Below, in pieces: positions 24,531-33,854 of a stretch of DNA of 64,000 nt. The position numbers were made by a program, and so were the translations under genes. Position 1 is the stretch's first letter. Each line of letters begins with the position of its first letter. Location of the stretch: assembly GCA_963422775.4 (NCBI GenBank), contig CAUJSJ030000062.1:1-64000 (forward strand), in the 5' to 3' direction. Source of the DNA: Pelomonas sp963422775. GTDB lineage: Bacteria > Pseudomonadota > Gammaproteobacteria > Burkholderiales > Burkholderiaceae_C. A model generated the notes under the pieces. That model made no database searches and was not told where the DNA came from. It was given only the letters and a program-made list of their open reading frames with translations.

Positions 24531-26873
24531 ATGCAGCTGTTCCATCCCCACCTTTACGCCACGTGCGTCCTCGCCGCCGCTACCCTGCCTGGCGCCCTGT
24601 ACGCGCAAGTGCCGGCCCTCGCCGGACAGTGGCAATTCCAGACGGCGACGGGCACGACCACGGCGAATGGCGTCGAAGTCGACCTGATCGACACGGGCAT
24701 ACTCGACATCACCGAAGACCAGGGCAGCTTGCGCGCGACGATATCCTGGCTCGACGAACGGGGCCAGCTCACGCCGCCGCGCACGGTGCATGGCATGGCC
24801 AGCCCGGCCGGCACCGTCTTCCGGCACGGCGGCAAGCGCGTCAGCACGGGGAGAAGCGGCAAGGAAGTGAGCACCGACGTGACGATCCGCTGGACCTTGC
24901 AAGCCAAAGGCAACGTGCTGAGCGGCGAACGCCTGGTCGAAACCGATGAGAACGAACCCAAGCCGGTGACGGGATCGCGGCTCAGGGAGCGCTATGTGCC
25001 GCCGGTGATGCAGGCCGCGCTGCCGGGAACTGCGGCAAGCGCCACCGCACGCGGCCCGTCTACCCCGGCCGAACGCGCGCGCGTGGTGCAGATGGCGCAA
25101 GCGGCGCAGCACGATCCTCTGGCGCTGCAGCAGCGCGATGGCGCCTGGCTCAGCGCATGGATCGATGCCATTCCCGACTTCACGTTTGGCGCCAGCATGC
25201 CCGATGACTGGCTGAGCACCGCCCCCACGCCGGCCACGCGCGAGGCGCTGCGCTTCCAGTACCTGGCCAGCGTGATGGCCTTCCAGATCGATCACCCGGA
25301 ACAGGCCCGGCAGCAAGGGGACCGCGACCTGGCGGGCATGCAGGGCGTGCTGCGCGCCTATGAAACACTGCTGCGCCAGGATAAGCTGAACCGTTCCGCA
25401 AAACTGGACGCGGCGCTGGCGGCGCGCCAGCAAGACAGGCTGCCCGCCTTCCTGGCTACGCTGTCCGGCAGGGATGCCAGCATCGAGGCCACGCCATCAC
25501 CATCTGGCGACGCCACGGCGCGCCGGATCGTGGCGCTGGGCACTAGCGAGCCGCGCGCGATGGACTGGCTCGACATCCTGAGCAACCGCTTCGGTGGCCG
25601 CATGGCAGGCAGCGACGCCTACACGCATGCGGCGCAATGGGCGCGCATGCAACTGCGGCAATGGGGTGTGCAGGCCGAATTGGAAGAAGCCGGTGACATG
25701 CCCGTCGGCTTCAACCGCGGCCCCTGGTCGGGCAAGATGCTGGCGCCCCAGGAGCTGCCCCTGCGCATAGCGACGCCCGCCTACACGGCCGGCACGCGCG
25801 GCGTGCAGCAGGGCCGGGCAATTATGGGGCCGGCCACCCTGGAAGAGGCGCAACAGCGTCTCGCGCAATTCAAGGACAAATGGGTGCTGACGAGTGGTGA
25901 AAGCGGCGGTGGCGGGCGCGATGGCAAGACCATCCACAAGCCCGGGGCCATCACCCGGCTGCTGATGCAGGCCGGCGCCCTCGGCACCATCCAGGCCGGC
26001 GAAGAACCGCTGTATGCCGCCAGCGCGGCGCCCGCTACCTGGGCGACCCTGTCGACCTTGCCCGACATCAAGCTGGCCGCGCCACAGTACGCCGACATCC
26101 GCCAGCGCCTGGCGCGCGGTGAAGCGGTCACCCTGGAGTTTGACATCCGCAACTGGTTCTATCCGGGCCCGGTGACGTATCACAACGTCGTTGCCCGCAT
26201 TCCCGGCACGGAAAAGCCGGAAGAAATCGTGCTGATCGGCGCCCACCTCGACAGCTACGATGGCGGTACGGGCGCGGCCGACAATGGCGGCGGCGTGGCC
26301 ACCATGCTGGAAGCGATGCGCCTGCTGGCCAAGTCCAATGCCAGGCCGCGCCGCAGCATCATGCTGGTGGCCTTCGGCGCGGAAGAAATCGGCCGCAAGG
26401 GTTCGTTCGCGTTCGCCGAGCGGCATGCGGGTGAATTGAAGAATATCGTCATGATGCTCAACCGCGACGGCCGGCCCGGCGCCATCGACGGCATCGCGAT
26501 TCCCTCGGCCTGGAAGAGCGTGTTTGGCCGCGTCGAACTGGCCCTGCAAGACATCCACCCCGTGTTCGGCTTCGCCGCGACCATCAACGACGTGCCGCGC
26601 GATGCCAGCAAGGCGATGAGCGCGCGGGCAGGCAGCGATGACGCCGTCTTCAGCCTGCATGGCGTGCCGACGCCGAAATTCACCGTGCTCGGCGATTTCG
26701 ACTATGCGCGCGTGCATCACACGGTGCTCGACACGTATGACAACGTGCTGCCTTTCAGCGCGGCGCAGCAGTACTCTGCCATCGCCATCGCCCTGACCGC
26801 GTATGAAGTGGCGAATGCGCCGGAAGAGATCAGCCGGAAGGGCTACTATCGCGCCGCCAGCCCGGCAAAATAG
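24531..26873 (+). CDS. Exported M28-family zinc aminopeptidase
   Basis: 780 residues from ATG 24531, preceded by AAGGATAACC; upstream in-frame starts (24507, 24516) lack a good site. The signal peptide ends near LYAQ. Residues 26-130 form a beta-rich region of unknown role. A long helical linker is followed by an M28 catalytic domain: GAHLDSYDGGTGAADNGGG (His and Asp zinc ligands), FGAEEIGRKG (catalytic Glu), MLNRDG, and RVHHTVLDTYD (last His ligand). A protease-associated domain seems inserted before it. It probably cleaves peptides in the periplasm, like its M16 neighbour. Confidence 0.88.
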   Translation: MQLFHPHLYATCVLAAATLPGALYAQVPALAGQWQFQTATGTTTANGVEVDLIDTGILDITEDQGSLRATISWLDERGQLTPPRTVHGMASPAGTVFRHGGKRVSTGRSGKEVSTDVTIRWTLQAKGNVLSGERLVETDENEPKPVTGSRLRERYVPPVMQAALPGTAASATARGPSTPAERARVVQMAQAAQHDPLALQQRDGAWLSAWIDAIPDFTFGASMPDDWLSTAPTPATREALRFQYLASVMAFQIDHPEQARQQGDRDLAGMQGVLRAYETLLRQDKLNRSAKLDAALAARQQDRLPAFLATLSGRDASIEATPSPSGDATARRIVALGTSEPRAMDWLDILSNRFGGRMAGSDAYTHAAQWARMQLRQWGVQAELEEAGDMPVGFNRGPWSGKMLAPQELPLRIATPAYTAGTRGVQQGRAIMGPATLEEAQQRLAQFKDKWVLTSGESGGGGRDGKTIHKPGAITRLLMQAGALGTIQAGEEPLYAASAAPATWATLSTLPDIKLAAPQYADIRQRLARGEAVTLEFDIRNWFYPGPVTYHNVVARIPGTEKPEEIVLIGAHLDSYDGGTGAADNGGGVATMLEAMRLLAKSNARPRRSIMLVAFGAEEIGRKGSFAFAERHAGELKNIVMMLNRDGRPGAIDGIAIPSAWKSVFGRVELALQDIHPVFGFAATINDVPRDASKAMSARAGSDDAVFSLHGVPTPKFTVLGDFDYARVHHTVLDTYDNVLPFSAAQQYSAIAIALTAYEVANAPEEISRKGYYRAASPAK

Positions 26874-26888
26874 GTGCTGGTCCCAACG

Positions 26889-27143
26889 TCACTCGAAGGG
26901 ATTGGCCACCGACGTCACCTCGGGCGGCGGCAACTGGTCGGGCAGTTCCTGCTTTTCCAGCTGCGCCACCACGTCGCCCAGCAGTTTTTGCAGCTGTTTC
27001 GCCAGGGCCAGGCCCGGCTTGTCCAGTGTCAGGTCGATATCGCCGCTGATGCTGATGCGGTCGATGCGGTTTTCGATGCTCAGATTGCCGATTTCCAGCA
27101 CATCGCTTTCATTGGCATACGGGACGAATTTCTTTGCGCACAT
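26889..27143 (-). CDS. Small hypothetical protein
   Basis: 84 residues from ATG 27143, with GAGAGGAAATACC upstream. The sequence shows FVPYANESDVLEIGNLSIENR, a central ISGDIDLTLDKPG strand pair, and a helix (LALAKQLQKLLGDVVAQLEK), ending in a Pro-rich tail. Soluble, with no signal peptide. It lies 20 bases after the nuclease gene on the same strand and may share its transcript. The family is not recognised. Confidence 0.7.
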   Translation of the reverse strand: MCAKKFVPYANESDVLEIGNLSIENRIDRISISGDIDLTLDKPGLALAKQLQKLLGDVVAQLEKQELPDQLPPPEVTSVANPFE

Positions 27144-27163
27144 GGTATTTCCTCTCAAGGCGA

Positions 27164-27949
27164 TTATTTTTTGGACTTGCTATTGATCTTCGGCAAACTC
27201 AGCATGCGCAGCTTTTGCTGGCGCGTCAGCGACGGTAACAGATCGATGCCTATCCTGTCTTCCAGTTGCGCAATGCTCAGCATTTCATACGCCTTGGTAT
27301 CGACGTTTTCGATAAAGTAGGCGGCACCGGCGCGCTGGCGCGGGCTGTACACGGCCTTGTACAGGTGGCTGGGCACGATCACGCGCCCCACCTTGCGCAA
27401 GTTGCCGCCAATGAACGCCGGCCCCGTGATCACGTACAAATCGCCCTCCTTCTTCGCCATCTTGCGCACGGCGCCTTCGATGCCTGCCCACACATAGCGG
27501 TTGTTGCGCGCATCCTGCGGCACCATATTGGCCAGGGTAAAGCTGTCGCGCTGGCTCTGGCGGTCCGGCATGTCGCCGTTCGGCGCCATGTGGCCACGGT
27601 CGAAGCCGCTGCGCGCATAATCGGCCAGTTCCGCGCGCTGGGCCGCGGGTAGCTTGCGTTCCGCATGGAAGGAATTTTCGCGCGACAAGTCCTGCGCCGC
27701 TTCCAGGTTGTTCGCCGTCAAGTGCTCGGCCGACCACAGGGGCGTGCGGGTGATCCCCGAGTGCATCACGCCAAACACGTTGTAGCACAGCTCTTTGGTC
27801 GCCACATCCAGCTTGGGGTTGGTGATTTCCGGCTTGCGGCCGTCGACGTAATGGGCGGGACAGGCATCGGCATGCGCCAGGTTCGCGGCAAAGGCGGACG
27901 CCAGCAAGCCGCACGCCAGGGTCAGCCTGGCGATCGATCGTTGAATCAT
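27164..27949 (-). CDS. Secreted DNA/RNA non-specific endonuclease (NUC1)
   Basis: 261 residues with a signal peptide cut near NLAHA-DA. The catalytic motif DRGHMAPNGDM carries the His general base. The Asn metal ligand is in the following ANMVPQDARNNR segment. These Serratia-type, Mg-dependent nucleases cut DNA and RNA outside the cytoplasm for nutrient recycling or defence. The C-terminal half matches the family up to a basic tail (NSKSKK). Ribosome binding site AGGGAAAT precedes ATG 27949. Confidence 0.9.
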   Translation of the reverse strand: MIQRSIARLTLACGLLASAFAANLAHADACPAHYVDGRKPEITNPKLDVATKELCYNVFGVMHSGITRTPLWSAEHLTANNLEAAQDLSRENSFHAERKLPAAQRAELADYARSGFDRGHMAPNGDMPDRQSQRDSFTLANMVPQDARNNRYVWAGIEGAVRKMAKKEGDLYVITGPAFIGGNLRKVGRVIVPSHLYKAVYSPRQRAGAAYFIENVDTKAYEMLSIAQLEDRIGIDLLPSLTRQQKLRMLSLPKINSKSKK

Positions 27950-28176
27950 ATTTCCCTAAGTGAAATCGTTGCAGGCCAGCATTCTAGCGGACGCCGGCCC
28001 TCACCACAAACCGGCACACACCTGGCGTGCGCGGGTGCGCGCGGCGGCGAACGAGCGTGCAGGCGGTCCTGCGCAGAGCTGGCGCAAATAAAGGCCAAGC
28101 GGCTGCGCACAGCCATTCATATCTGCTAAGATTGCCTTGATTCGTTCGCATCGACCATTCAAGATCTGGAGAGCAT

Positions 28177-28704
28177 ATGATCAAAAAAACCCTGCTGCTG
28201 ATCGTCGTCGTCGTCGCCGCCATCCTCGGCTATGCCACCACCAAGCCCGACACCTTCAGTGTCCAGCGCGAAATCACCATCAAGGCCCCGCCCGAGAAAA
28301 TCGCCGGCCTGATCACGGACTTCCATTACTGGGCCGCCTGGTCGCCGTGGGAAAAACTCGATCCGGCCATGCGCCGCACCTTTGCGGGCCCGGCCAATGG
28401 CCTGGGCGCGCAATATGCGTGGCAAGGCAATGACAAGGTGGGCGCCGGCCGCATGGAAATCACGGAAGCGGCCCAGCCCGAGCGCACCGTCATCAAGCTG
28501 GACTTCCTGAAACCGTTCGAAAGCCATAACACCACCACGTTTACCATGACACCCGAGGGCGACGGCACCAGGGTGAACTGGACCATGACAGGTCCCAGCC
28601 CTTACGTCAGCAAGGTCATGACGGTGTTTGTCAGCATGGACAGGATGATCGGCAAGGATTTTGAAAAAGGCTTGAACAACCTGAAGGCGGCGTCAGAGCG
28701 CTAA
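28177..28704 (+). CDS. SRPBCC-domain protein with N-terminal membrane anchor
   Basis: 175 residues. One hydrophobic helix (residues 5-19) is followed by a polyketide-cyclase/START-like SRPBCC domain: VQREITIKAPPEKIAGLITDF opens the fold, WSPWEKLDP is the usual Trp-rich turn, and the long C-terminal helix ends in GLNNLKAASER. Such domains bind small hydrophobic ligands. The anchor suggests it faces the periplasm. A terminator hairpin follows. Confidence 0.82.
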   Translation: MIKKTLLLIVVVVAAILGYATTKPDTFSVQREITIKAPPEKIAGLITDFHYWAAWSPWEKLDPAMRRTFAGPANGLGAQYAWQGNDKVGAGRMEITEAAQPERTVIKLDFLKPFESHNTTTFTMTPEGDGTRVNWTMTGPSPYVSKVMTVFVSMDRMIGKDFEKGLNNLKAASER

Positions 28705-28726
28705 GCTCTGCTCGCAGCAAGCAGAC

Positions 28727-28749
28727 ACAGGGCCCGCGCGGCCCTGTTT
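28727..28749 (+). terminator. Terminator after the SRPBCC gene
   Basis: An 8-bp GC-rich stem (ACAGGGCC 28727-28734 / GGCCCTGT 28740-28747) is followed by TT. It separates this gene from the convergent phcBSRQ-like operon and may serve both sides. Confidence 0.6.
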
Positions 28750-28784
28750 CAGTTGGCGCCGCCCCTTGTTGAGGGGCGGCCTGC

Positions 28785-29798
28785 TCAGAACTGCTCGATC
28801 CAGGCCGCCAGGTGGTCCGGCGTGAGCGCCGGTTCAGCCTGTACCACCTTGCCTTGCAAGCCTTGTTCCGTCTTGCTCAGCTGCAAGGACCAGCCGCGCC
28901 GTGCCAGCCACAGCAAGCTGGCCAGCCAGAACGAATGGATGGACGAGACGGCCGTGGTGGTCGGTGTTTCCAGGAATTCCGTCAGCAGGCGTCCATCGAG
29001 GAACAGGGCCGTGCCGCCCTGGTTTTGCAGCGCCGCGCCAAACACGGGCAGCAGCATGTCGATCGCTTGCTCCACGCCGCGCCCCGGGTGCTCGCGCTCG
29101 AGCGTGTCGAGCTGCTGGCGCACGGCGGCGGCAAAGGCGGTGCCGCGGAAGGCTTCCGAACTGACCAGGTCGGCATAATCCATCAGCAGCCAGTCCGGCT
29201 CGGGTGGCGTGACGCCGGCCGTCAGGGCCGCCGACAGATACGCTTCCACGGGCAGCTGCTGTTCCGGACCAGCCAGGCTGGCGCACAGGGCGTACAGGGT
29301 GCCGATGCGGTTGGCGACGGCTTGCCGCTGGCGCACCATCAGTTTTTCGCGCAACAGCTGGGCGTGTTCATTGCGCAGCCGTGCCAGTTCCAAAGCCTGC
29401 TTGAGTTCCATGCGCAGCGCCGCGATATCCCACGGCTTCTGGATGTAGCGGTGGATCTGCCCCTGGTTGACGGCTTCCACCGTGTGCTCCAGCTCGGAAT
29501 ACGCGGTGGTCAAAATGCGCACGATGTGCGGATAGCGGTCCCAGGCATAGGACAGCAATTCGTTGCCATAGGCACCCGGCATGCGCTGGTCCGACACCAG
29601 CACGGCGATGCGCTCGGCCTGCGCGTCGAGGATGCGCTTGCCCTCCTCGACCGAGGTGGCCGTCAGCACGTTGGCCAGCGGCGCGATGGCGCGCTGGAAA
29701 TATTTGAGGGCGTTGGCCTCATCATCGACATAGAGTATCGTCGGCAAGCCTTGCGCCGGCTCACGCTGAGCCGGCAAACGCAGATTGGCGTCAATCAT
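28785..29798 (-). CDS. Response regulator, PhcQ-like
   Basis: 337 residues. The N-terminal receiver domain has ILYVDDEANAL, phospho-acceptor D70 in LVSDQRMPG, and K121 in IQKPWD. A coiled-coil stretch (about 128-160) leads to a helical C-terminal domain of about 170 residues with no DNA-binding motif. It is the last gene of the four-gene operon and overlaps the preceding gene by 8 bases. In Ralstonia phcBSRQ the last gene, PhcQ, is a receiver protein in the same position. A role in output of the quorum signal is inferred from gene order. Confidence 0.78.
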   Translation of the reverse strand: MIDANLRLPAQREPAQGLPTILYVDDEANALKYFQRAIAPLANVLTATSVEEGKRILDAQAERIAVLVSDQRMPGAYGNELLSYAWDRYPHIVRILTTAYSELEHTVEAVNQGQIHRYIQKPWDIAALRMELKQALELARLRNEHAQLLREKLMVRQRQAVANRIGTLYALCASLAGPEQQLPVEAYLSAALTAGVTPPEPDWLLMDYADLVSSEAFRGTAFAAAVRQQLDTLEREHPGRGVEQAIDMLLPVFGAALQNQGGTALFLDGRLLTEFLETPTTTAVSSIHSFWLASLLWLARRGWSLQLSKTEQGLQGKVVQAEPALTPDHLAAWIEQF

Positions 29799-30888
29799 GC
29801 TCGTTCCTTATATGTACTGGAAAATTCAGGGTTACCGTGGTGGCACTGCCAAATTCGGTGGCGATATCGAGGTTGCCGCCGAACGATTGCATCATGCGGT
29901 GGCAAAACACCATGCCCCAGCCCTTGCCTTCGTCACCGCTGGCGCCGACGGGGTCGAGCAACAGCTGCGCAACAATCTCGGGGGCGATGCCGGCGCCATT
30001 GTCGCGCACCGTGATGCGGCCCGCATCGATGCGGATGCCGATCGCAGGATGGTCTTGCTCGCCGGCCGAACGCAGGGCATTCGCCAGCACGGACGATAAA
30101 ATCAGCGCGACGCAATTGGGCGACTCGGCAATGGCGAAATCCTCGCCCTGCTCGAGCGTGATGGCGGCGCGCTGGGCCGTGCTCAAGGGATAGCTGTCGA
30201 GCAAGGCAGCCAGCAGCTGGCGCGCGCTGCCGGCGCTGCGTCCGCCCTGCATGCCCGGCCCGGCGCTGGCCAGGCGCACCGTGTCGACAAAGCTGGTCAG
30301 CACGGACAAACAATAGCGTGCATTGTCGTGCATCAAGGCGGCCGCTTCGCCGATCTCGGCCTGTGCTGCGGCGTCCGCCTGCGCGCGCCGCGCGATGCCG
30401 CGCGCAAAATTGGCGATGGCCGCCAGCGGCGTGTTCAATTCGTGCGCCAGAAAGGCCAGCGATTCCTCCATCGCCACCAGGCCCTGGCGGCGCGCGGCGC
30501 GCTCGCGTCCCGTCTGCACTGCCAGCTGCAGCGCCGTTTGCATGGCGGCCAGGTCGAGCGGCTTTTCCAGCAGGCGGAACAGCGAGCCGCCATTGATCAG
30601 TTCCAGCAGCACGTCCTTGTCCGCATACGCCGTCACCAGCATGCAGACGATGTGCGGGTAGCGCTGCGCCACTTCCTGCAGCAGCTCGCTGCCCAGGCGA
30701 TCCGGCATGCGGTAATCGGTAACGAGCACATCGATGTTGGCGGCCTCATCTTTCAGCATGGCCAGCGCCGCATCGACGCTGTGCGCCGTCAGCACGCGGT
30801 AGCGCGCACCGATGGCGCGCTCGAAGTACTTGCAGGCGAGCGCTTCGTCGTCCACATACAGCACGCTGGCGCGGCTATCGTTGTCCAT
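29791..30888 (-). CDS. Receiver-histidine kinase hybrid, PhcR-like
   Basis: 365 residues. An N-terminal receiver (VLYVDDEAL, D58 in LVTDYRMP, K109 in LEKPLD) is joined to a histidine-kinase module with H149 in FLAHELNTPLAA and an ATPase domain (DNGAGIAP, GKGWGMVFCHRMM). A receiver in front of a kinase domain is unusual and is the known layout of Ralstonia PhcR. The start overlaps the upstream kinase stop (TAATG), so translation is coupled. It probably receives phosphate from the membrane kinase. Confidence 0.8.
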   Translation of the reverse strand: MDNDSRASVLYVDDEALACKYFERAIGARYRVLTAHSVDAALAMLKDEAANIDVLVTDYRMPDRLGSELLQEVAQRYPHIVCMLVTAYADKDVLLELINGGSLFRLLEKPLDLAAMQTALQLAVQTGRERAARRQGLVAMEESLAFLAHELNTPLAAIANFARGIARRAQADAAAQAEIGEAAALMHDNARYCLSVLTSFVDTVRLASAGPGMQGGRSAGSARQLLAALLDSYPLSTAQRAAITLEQGEDFAIAESPNCVALILSSVLANALRSAGEQDHPAIGIRIDAGRITVRDNGAGIAPEIVAQLLLDPVGASGDEGKGWGMVFCHRMMQSFGGNLDIATEFGSATTVTLNFPVHIRNEHD

Positions 30889-32231
30889 TAACGACCCTCC
30901 CAGTCAGAGCGCTGCAAGTCGAAATTCATGCTGGCCCACTCGCCCAGTTCGCTTTCGGCGGAGAGGGTGCCGCCGTGGCGCTCGATCACGCCATAGCTGA
31001 TGCTCAGACCCAGGCCCAGCCCCTGCCCCACTTCGCGCGTGGTGAAGAACGGTTCGAACACGCGCGCCAGGTTTTCCGGGGCGATGCCGGGGCCGTTGTC
31101 GCGCACGCTGATGCGCAGGCGGTTTTCGTCCCAGCGGGCAGTGATGCGGATCTCGAACGGCGGCGCATTGCCCTTGCGCATGGACAGCACGGCATTGCCC
31201 AGCAAATTGATCAGCACGCCCACGATGGCCGCCTCGTCGCCGCGCACCAGGGTGTCGACCGGCAAGTCGTGGCTGATGCTGACATTCTTCGTTTCATGCC
31301 CCACCAGGCGGATGGCCGCATCGAGCGCGCTGCGGAACTGGAAGTGTCCCGTTTCCAGCTGGTTGCCGCTCTTGCGGTAGGCAAAGGTCTTCAAGTCGGA
31401 CACGATGTGCTGCACGCGCAGCATGCCCTCCTTGGCGTCGGCCAGACATTCGCTCACCAGCGCGCTTTGCTTGGCGGCCGGGTCTTCGATGGCTACCTCG
31501 ATGGCCATCATGCAGAAATTCACGGGGTTGTTGACTTCATGCAGCATGCCGGCGGCCAGGGTGCCGATGGCGGCCATTTTCTCCTGTTGCAGCATCTGCC
31601 CCTTGATATCGGCCAGGCTTTTATTCGTTTCTTCCAGCTGCGTGTTCTTTTGCGCCACTTCCGCCTTCAGCTGGAACAGCATGAAGCGGGCGCGCTCATT
31701 GAAATAGGTGAAGACGGCGCTGATGCTGGCCGACATGATGAGGAACAGACAGTTGACGACAAACGTGGCCGGCAAGTCGAAGCCGCCCGCATGCCAGGTG
31801 CAAGCGGCCACGTACAGCAGGCAGGAGATGGCGCCGAAGACCATGTTTTGCCACAGGCCGAAGGCCAGCACGATGCCCGAGGAATAGATGGCCAGGGTCA
31901 TGCCCACATAATAGATCGAGGTGGCGCCTTCCGTGACGGCGATCATCCAGGCGATCATGATTTGCGGCAGGATCAGCCAGACGAAGGTCAGCCCCTGGAT
32001 GCGGTCTTGCGCCCAGCGCGTGCGCATGGCCAGCACGACGCAAAAAATCAGCACGGACACGAGAATGCGCGCACTGGTGAAAGCCGACTGCTTGTCCGGA
32101 TACAGGGCCGAATCGAGGCCCATGCCCAGCAGGATCAGCACGATGCCCGTGTAAGCCCCGCCGCGGCTGAATTCCAGGCGAAAGTCGCGCAAAACGGCCG
32201 TGTAGCCGGCGTGCAGGCCTGGAGTATCCAT
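30888..32231 (-). CDS. Membrane sensor histidine kinase, PhcS-like
   Basis: 447 residues from ATG 32231, which overlaps the methyltransferase stop as TGATG. Six hydrophobic segments lie within residues 27-176 with little periplasmic sequence, so the ligand is probably sensed in or near the membrane. A coiled coil and the H box AAGMLHEVNNPVNF (H231) follow, then a full ATPase domain (DNGPGIAP, FTTREVGQGLGLGLSIS). In Ralstonia, PhcS is the receptor for hydroxy-fatty-acid methyl esters. The neighbours support the same role here. Confidence 0.8.
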   Translation of the reverse strand: MDTPGLHAGYTAVLRDFRLEFSRGGAYTGIVLILLGMGLDSALYPDKQSAFTSARILVSVLIFCVVLAMRTRWAQDRIQGLTFVWLILPQIMIAWMIAVTEGATSIYYVGMTLAIYSSGIVLAFGLWQNMVFGAISCLLYVAACTWHAGGFDLPATFVVNCLFLIMSASISAVFTYFNERARFMLFQLKAEVAQKNTQLEETNKSLADIKGQMLQQEKMAAIGTLAAGMLHEVNNPVNFCMMAIEVAIEDPAAKQSALVSECLADAKEGMLRVQHIVSDLKTFAYRKSGNQLETGHFQFRSALDAAIRLVGHETKNVSISHDLPVDTLVRGDEAAIVGVLINLLGNAVLSMRKGNAPPFEIRITARWDENRLRISVRDNGPGIAPENLARVFEPFFTTREVGQGLGLGLSISYGVIERHGGTLSAESELGEWASMNFDLQRSDWEGR

Positions 32232-33625
32232 CAAGGAATGCTCACTTCCGCAAACACATTCACGCCCGTGGCGTCGACATAGATTTTCGGCTCCGTCGCA
32301 TGTTCAGGCAGCAAGGCCGACAGGCCCGCTTCATTACGATAGATCAGATGCCACTCCAGCAAATGCTCCATGCCGAACTTGCCCGGATTATTCGCGTGCA
32401 CATTGGTGACAAGCAAACGGCCGCCCGGCCGCACGCGCGAGGCGAAATGCAGCAGCAGGCGCGCGCAGACCTTGTCGGACAGGTAGTCGAACAGGCCGGC
32501 GCAATACACGGCGTCGAAACTGCCAGGCAAGCCCGTGATACCCGAGCCATGGCGGCGCTTGAGCAGGTTGTGCACGGAGTCGTGCACGTAATCGATTTCC
32601 GCCACTCTTCCCGTACGCTGCATGATGGTGGTCAGGCGCGCGCGCGTCCAGTCCAGGGTCTCGCTGCTGAAGTCGACCAGCTCGAACGCCAGCCACTGCG
32701 CATCCGGGCACGTTTCCAGGAAACGCTGCACCTCGATGGCCGGGCCGCAGCCCACATTGAGCACCTTGTAGACGTGCCCGGCAACACGCGCCTCGGCCGC
32801 CTTGTGCGCCAAAAACTCCGTCAGGATATCGATGCGGTTGCGGTGCGCCGTGGCGACAGCCGCCTGCAAGAAGGCTGCATTGACGATCTGGAAGTAGGTG
32901 CTCGGACCCTGGCGCGGATCGTCGAGCAGCTGATTGACCATCTGGTAATCGCCCGCATAGCCGAGCGGTTTGGTAAACGTGCGGAAGACGAACGGCGCGC
33001 GCAGGATCAGCGGGTGCAGCGCCGTCTGGGCAAAGGCCCGGTGGGCCGGCGCCCGTTCTTCCTCGACCAGCGAGGCTTCCACCTCGAGCTGGCGCAAGTA
33101 CAGCTGGGTTTGCTCCATCAGCGGCAAGGCCAGCTCGTCGAAGATGTCGGCGCGCAAGCGGCCGTTTTCCTTCGGCAGCGAGTCCGACAAGTCGACCTGC
33201 TCGACCCAGCGCGCCACCTCCGACAAAAAGGCGCGCATTTCGTTGACGACGATCTGGTAGTCGCGGCGGATGCGGAAGCGCTCGCCCCAGCCGGCGACAA
33301 AGGCGCTGGACTCTTTCGCCACGGCGCCCTTGACCACCACCACGTCGCTCAGCTCGCGCCACTCGTCGATCAGGGTGACGGAAACGATGGCGGTCAGGCC
33401 CGTGTTGACGCTGCTGATGACGACGGCCTTGCCCACATAGGCGTTCTTCGCCCCCATACGCACCGTCAAGTCATTGAGCACCTCGCTGACCTGCACAATC
33501 GAGTAGGGATTGTAGATTTCCATGACCAGCGAATTGCGCTGCAAGTTGAAAATCGTGCCGCGCACCGCCTCACCCTGGGTGTTACGGAAACTGACGACTG
33601 GATCGATCTGCGATTGTGAATACAC
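32231..33625 (-). CDS. SAM-dependent methyltransferase, PhcB-like autoinducer synthase
   Basis: 464 residues. The N-terminal 100 residues resemble a PilZ-like beta domain (RGTIFNLQRNSLVMEIYNP). The helical middle contains KPLGYAGDYQMVN (219-231), a segment I associate with this methyltransferase group. The C-terminal class I fold has motif I VLNVGCGPAIEV (288-299), FELVDFS (314-320) and AGLFDYLSD, plus RVRPGGRLLVTN. PhcB of Ralstonia methylates 3-hydroxy fatty acids to make the volatile signal 3-OH PAME or MAME. First gene of the operon; three further signalling genes follow with overlapping ends. Confidence 0.78.
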   Translation of the reverse strand: MYSQSQIDPVVSFRNTQGEAVRGTIFNLQRNSLVMEIYNPYSIVQVSEVLNDLTVRMGAKNAYVGKAVVISSVNTGLTAIVSVTLIDEWRELSDVVVVKGAVAKESSAFVAGWGERFRIRRDYQIVVNEMRAFLSEVARWVEQVDLSDSLPKENGRLRADIFDELALPLMEQTQLYLRQLEVEASLVEEERAPAHRAFAQTALHPLILRAPFVFRTFTKPLGYAGDYQMVNQLLDDPRQGPSTYFQIVNAAFLQAAVATAHRNRIDILTEFLAHKAAEARVAGHVYKVLNVGCGPAIEVQRFLETCPDAQWLAFELVDFSSETLDWTRARLTTIMQRTGRVAEIDYVHDSVHNLLKRRHGSGITGLPGSFDAVYCAGLFDYLSDKVCARLLLHFASRVRPGGRLLVTNVHANNPGKFGMEHLLEWHLIYRNEAGLSALLPEHATEPKIYVDATGVNVFAEVSIP

Positions 33626-33854
33626 GATTAAGCATTATCAAGTTGCCCGGCTTCCGGCACACCACGCTGGGCGCGCCAGTTTCCAGGCTGGGTTAAGGCA
33701 CGGCACACCGGTCGTCGCCGCCGTACCGGAGCGCCTCAAAGCGCGTCTGTTCGCTCTCTGGTCGAGTGTACTATGGATGTAGCAGAACGGGCAATTGTTC
33801 CCTCTGGTACGACTGTCCGTGGCGCCGGCGCGCAACGCCGCGTGCGGAACGTCT

